A DNA stretch of 64,000 bases, from the NCBI GenBank assembly GCA_016713035.1, contig JADJPW010000003.1, positions 62,001-126,000 on the forward strand, in the 5' to 3' direction. This stretch comes from Verrucomicrobiaceae bacterium (GTDB taxonomy: Bacteria > Verrucomicrobiota > Verrucomicrobiia > Verrucomicrobiales > Verrucomicrobiaceae). Below are positions 55,601 through 61,600 of this stretch, piece after piece. The notes beneath the pieces were generated by a model. It made no database searches. It was not told where the DNA came from and worked only from the letters and a program-made list of their open reading frames with translations. Each line of letters starts with the position of its first letter. Within the stretch, counting starts at the first letter, position 1. Position numbers and translations under genes: made by a program.

Positions 55601-58600
55601 TGGTCAAAAGCGAGCTGGAGGGAATACCATGAAGACACCGCACTCAATGTGAAGGTACTTGTAGCGGCCGAGCGAGTCACGGAGCCGTCTTTCCAGGAAA
55701 GGATGGCTTTCCCCTGCACCGGTGACGTGCTGCCTGTGCGGTTGATGTCAAAGAGCAGGCGTCCGACAGTTCCTGTCGCGGTCGGGTCCATGTCAAAACG
55801 CAGCCACAGGCTGTCTGGGCGCTGATTCAGCAGTGTCGGCGGACTATCGTAAGCCAGGTCATAACTACCATCCCATCCACGCATGCGGCGACTGAGTGCG
55901 CCACCACGCACCGGACCATTGGACGTAGGCTCGCTGATGTCGGCTAGACCGTTCATATCGTCCTCGATCTGAATCTTCGCAGCATTGACGACGCAGGGAT
56001 TCTTGTAGCTAGGATAGACTGGCAGACCGCCGCTGCTGGCATTTAGAGTGTATTCCAGCAGATTATTGATCTGCGTTGGCATGGCACGGAAACCGAAGTC
56101 CACTGTGAGATTATCCCCCAAGTTCGTGATCGGCAGAGTTCCCGGAGCCTGACCAGGACTCAGCGTGATCAAGGGGCTCCGCGCCAGCGTACCACTGCCA
56201 CTTGGCTGCAAAGCATTGTTGTCATTGTCGATGAGATCATCTGCATTCACCTGCGGACCGGATGAATAAGGCTGTGCAGTAGGCGCAGTGACCTGCACGT
56301 AGTATTTGCCCGGTGCCAAGCCAGCAAAGGAGTAATCACCCAGTGCACCACTCGTCATGGAAGTGACGAGCTGATCGTCTGCATTGCCGATGGTGCTATC
56401 TACCGTCGAATACAGAGCGAGGCCCACTCCTGGGATACCCGTTTCACCAGCATCAAGGTCGCCACCTTGATCGAGATCGTTCCAGACGATGTTGCCCAGC
56501 TTGATGCCATGAATGTCGATGGTGAAATCTCGTGTACCTGAGCAGCCAGCGCCATCCACACTAAGCAGGGTAAATGTAGAACTACCCGTCGCCGTGGGAG
56601 TGCCGCTGATTAGACCATTGGTGCCCGTCAGTGAGATACCAGGAGGCAAGGAGCCCGCTACCACGCTGTAAGTATAGGGAGCCTTGCCCTTGGTGGTGCT
56701 CACCGTCTGGTTATACGCGACACCCTTCATCCCCCAAGGCAAAGAAGCTGGCGCTAGCACCAGTGCTGGACAGCTCACGTTCACAGTGACGTCCGCCGTC
56801 TTTACGCAGCCAAAAACATCACTCGCCTGGATGGTGAATACATTCGCGCCCGTCACTTCTGGCACCCCACCCAATCCACCCGATGGCGACAATGTCAGCC
56901 CCGCAGGTAAGGTGCTGCCAGAGGCCACGCTCCAGGTGTAAGGAGCGGTGCCTCCAGTGGCATCGAAAGTCTCCGAAATCGCTTCCCCGATCACCCCATT
57001 CGTAAGCAGCGGAGAAACGGTGATGTCTGGACAGCGCAGCGTGAGCACGTAGCTGATTACAGCCGGACAGTTATTCGAGTCACGCGCGGTGATGGTGACG
57101 GAGTAGTTCCCAGCCGCACTGGTGGGGATACCGCTAATTAGCCCGCTCGAATTGATCGACATCCCCGTGGGGAAGGCCCCCGAAGTGCGGGACCAAGTAT
57201 ATCCCGGCACACCACCCGTGACCGTGAGCTGCTGATTGTAGTTTTGCCCCACCACTGCCTCGGGCAGTGAATCTGGATCAATATCCATCGGTGGGCACTC
57301 CACCGCGAGCACTAGATCCTGGCGCTGGAAGCAATTGTAGGCATCACGCACCTCCACGCTGAAATTGAAGGAACCTACCACTGTCGGCGTGCCGCTGATG
57401 AGTCCACCGCTGGAAAGCGTGACACCGGCAGGCAGTGCCCCACTATAGAGTGTCCACTGATAAGGAGCCGTACCGCCGGTGGCGGTGAGTTGCTGACTAT
57501 ACGCCGTGGTCGTCTTCCCTGGTGGCAATGTTTTGGGATTGATGTCGATGACGCTGCACTCTACCGCGACGCTCATGTTTTTCTCCGCCGAGCAGGCAGC
57601 AGTATCGGAGGCACGCACGCGGAAGTTATACACTCCAGGAGCAGCCGAAGTGGTGCCTGCGAGCTGCCCTGCGCTATTCAAGGTGATCCCAGCAGGCAGT
57701 GCACCGTTCACCAGAGTCCAGGTGTAGGGATCATTGCCGCCAGTGGCGGAGAGATTCTGGCTATACGGCGTGTACTGAGTGATCACAGGCAACGAGGCAG
57801 GCCCGATGCTAATGTCTGGGCAAGTAATGCGGAGTGTGACGGTCACATCTCCCGTACATGCCGCAGCCGAGCCGTCTGTGGCCCGGATGGTAAATGTGTG
57901 ATCGCCTGGCGGCGCCGTGGGCGTGCCACTCAGGAGGCCTGCATTGCTCAACAGCATTCCCGCTGGCAAAGTCGAACCAGAGGCAACCGCAAACGTGTAT
58001 GGAGCATTCCCACCTGTCGCCTGGAACTGCACCGCAGTGTACTGGGTGAACTGCTTCGCATCACTGAGCGTCGTGGGGGTGAGAGTGATGGTCGGGCACT
58101 TCACCAGCAGCGTGACTTGGCGCTCGCCCGTGCAGTTATTCGCATCACGGGCACGTACGGTGAAGGTATAGAGGCCTGGAACTGAGCCTGGGGTGCCCCC
58201 GAGCACACCCGCTGTGCTGAAAGTCATACCAGTGGGCATCGCACCACTGCTGATGCTCCAGCTATAAGAAGCCGTGCCGCCTGTGGCCTGGAAGTTCACA
58301 TCTGAATACGGCACATACTGCTTGGCATCCACCAGCGTCGCTGGCGTGATGCTGATCTGCGGACACACGATCCGCAGTGTGTAGGAGCGCACACCAAGGC
58401 ATCCATACACATCCGCTACACGCACGGTGAAGGGATAATCCGCTGGCGCAGCAGTGGGCGTGCCTGCGATTTCGCCAGTGGTTGTGCTCACGCTGATGCC
58501 TGCTGGCACGCCATTGTTGAGATTCTGCGTGATCGCGTAACGCGCACTGGCCTCCGCCACACTTAGCGCACGGTTGTAAAGGATCACTTCATCGAGCTTG

Positions 58601-61600
58601 CCCTGCCAAGCAGTGCCTGCCGTGGAGCTGCCCCCCATCACAAGAGGCACATTGTTATGAACCAATGCGGCGGCGAATGGCTTTGTAGCAGCTAAAGCAC
58701 CGTCGATACAAAGATTTAGATTCACACGGTCATAGGTCACCGTCACATGATGCCAGGCGTTCGCAGTCAAAGCGGCCTCGACAAACTCGGAACTAGCCGT
58801 GGAAGCATTTCCATTGATGAAGAAGCGAACTTGGGATCCGCCACCCGTTTGGATCAAACCGTAGCCACTGCTCAATCCGGCTAAATCTGCCGTTTTGGCG
58901 ACCAAAACGCGATTTCCACTAGCTGAGCCATTTTCTGCATACACCCAGGCTTCCACTGTCAAGTTCGCCGGACGCTGCGAGGAGTGATCCGCCACCTGGA
59001 CATAATCATCGGCTCCATCGAAAGCAAAAGCTTGAGCGATACGGCCCGTGTTAAAGCCCATACCGCCGAAAAGCGCCCCTGTATTGCCCAGCATGACCTC
59101 CGCACCGCCACCTTCACCAGGCCACCAAGCCACCGCACCAGTTAGCGGCGCTGGACTTGCACTCCAAGTGTAAGGCGCTGTGCCACTGGCTACCAACAAA
59201 GGCTGTGAATAAGACGAATACTGTGTGGATGGCGGCAAGGTGCTGGGCGTGATCGTCAGCGTAGGGCAGAAGAGACGGAGCGTGTAGCTCTGCTGGCCGT
59301 AACAGCCTGTGTTATCCGTGCTGCGTATGACCAGTGGGTAATTCCCCGGTGCAGCCGCCGCGCCAGGAATGCCGCTGAGCAGACCTGCCGGACTCAGAGT
59401 CATGCCCGCAGGAAGTGAGCCACTCGTGATCGAATAAACATAGCCACCCGCACCGCCGAATGAGTTTAGCGAGAGATTGTAGTTCGCATACTGCGTCGCC
59501 AAAGCGAGCGTACCTGGGCTCAGCGTGATGGCTGGGCAGGCGCGGAAGCCAAAGTCGATGGTGTTTTCCACGTTCGTCGCCCCCGTCGATCCCGGCTCAC
59601 CACCTGCCGTGAGAGTAATGAGCGGACTCAGAGCCGCTGTCCCCTGTCCTGCTGGCTGGAGTGCATTGCTGTCATTGTTTTCTCCATTATCCGAGTTGTC
59701 CGCGATACCGCTCACCAGCGGAGTAGCGGCGGGAGGCGTAGGCACTCGCAGGCGATACTGACCAGGGGTGAAAACGAGGAAAGAATAGATACCACTGCTA
59801 TTGGTGAGCGTGTCTGTGATGAGTGTGCCTGCACTATTGAGCAGCTCTACCTTCACCCCTGGTCCCAGCGTGCTCTCACTGCTACTGGTGAAGATGCCAT
59901 CATTGTTCGCATCATGGAAAAGCTGATCTCCCAGCTGAATACCTGTGAAGAGGCCGAAATCGACGCTCAGCTCTGTATCAGGATCGGTGTCGCCATCATT
60001 GGTGGGCTCTAGACCTTTGGTGAGCGTGATGACTGGGCTATAGATCGGCGTTCCTGGGCCACCAGGTTGTGCGCCGTTGTTGTCATTGTTGATCTGGTTG
60101 TCGCTGGTGACGACATTGCCACCAGTGGCAGGGTAGCTGGCATTCGGGGTGACGCGGACGTAGTAGAATCCATCAATGAGGCCTGTGAAGTTATAGTCGC
60201 CAGTGGCGGTCGTGGTCGTGGTGGCCACGAGCATATCGTCTGCGTCACCGATCGTCGTATTTGCAGTCGTAAAGAGCGCTACGGCGACATTTGGCACACC
60301 CAGTTCCCCATTGGCCCCGGTATTGCGCACTCCATCACGGTTCGCATCATTCCAAACGAGATTTCCCAATGTCAGCGTGGCACTCGTAGGCACCTCGCAA
60401 AGGGAGAGATAGTCAGCCACGATCGGATTCGTGCTGCTACCGCCGGAGAAAACAAAGGAAGCGGTGTCGATCTGCGTCGGTGTGGCAGTAGCCGCAATAC
60501 GGAAGCGATACTTAAACTGCCTCCACACAGGAGCAGGTGAACTGGTCGGTGAGGCATCACTCCACCCACTGTAATCACCCGCAGTGAATGCAGGACGTGG
60601 AGTGCCATCCATTGCGCTCTGTGGCACCGTGAAGTACTGGTAAACACCCGGAGTGCCCCCCGTGATGATTTGGAAAACCTGCGCCTGTGCTCCGAGATCC
60701 CAAATGACCGAAGCCGTCGCGGCACTGGCATTCGCAGCCCATGCTGAGAGCTCATACTCATGCCCGGCCTGGAGTACGCTGCTCCATGCTCCGCCACCAG
60801 TAGCACGCATGCTCACGCACGAGTTCGTCCCCTGAAGAAGGAGCATGCGGCGTCCATGACGCGGCTTGAAGCTATCCACCCAGCTCACTTTGCTGCCATT
60901 ATTTCCAGGAAGCACTTCCACACGCTGGATCGGGCTACCAAGGCCCGAATTCCCCGTTACACCACCTGTCCATTGCAGTGCATTGAGATTATTCCCGAAG
61001 AAGGTTACGCCCGTAGTAAAGCCGAGCACCCGCGTAGCGACTCCGGTTGCATTTGCTGTGCCGCTCACTTCAAAGCTCGGGTTGTCGAAGAGGTTTGTGA
61101 CATAGCATGGATCCAGATTCGCGAAACCGAGGTCAATGGTGCTATTGCAATCCGTACCATCGCCATCCACACCGGTTCCCGGCTCAGCGCCTGCTGTCAG
61201 AGTGAAAAGCGCGGAGTGAACCGCTGTCCCGGAGCCTCCTGGCTGAAGGGCATTGCTGTCGTTGTTGATATTGTTGTCCAAAGCCACGCCATTGGCACTG
61301 ACTTGTGGGAAAAAGACAGGCACCGTGGGAATGCGGACATAGTAGGAGCCTGGCTGGAGATTCTCGAAGAGGTATTGCCCATTCGCGTCCGTAAAGTCCG
61401 AGTTGCGAACGACGGCATCATCACCCGATCCATTATTCACCACGCCGTCGGCACCCGCAGTCCAGAGCTGAATGGGCAAGCCAGGGATACCGCTTTCCAC
61501 ACTCTGACGCACACCATCATTATTCATATCCACCCAGACCTGATTTCCCACACACATTTGAGCGGCGACCTCGCACATATACATGTCATCGACCGCGATC

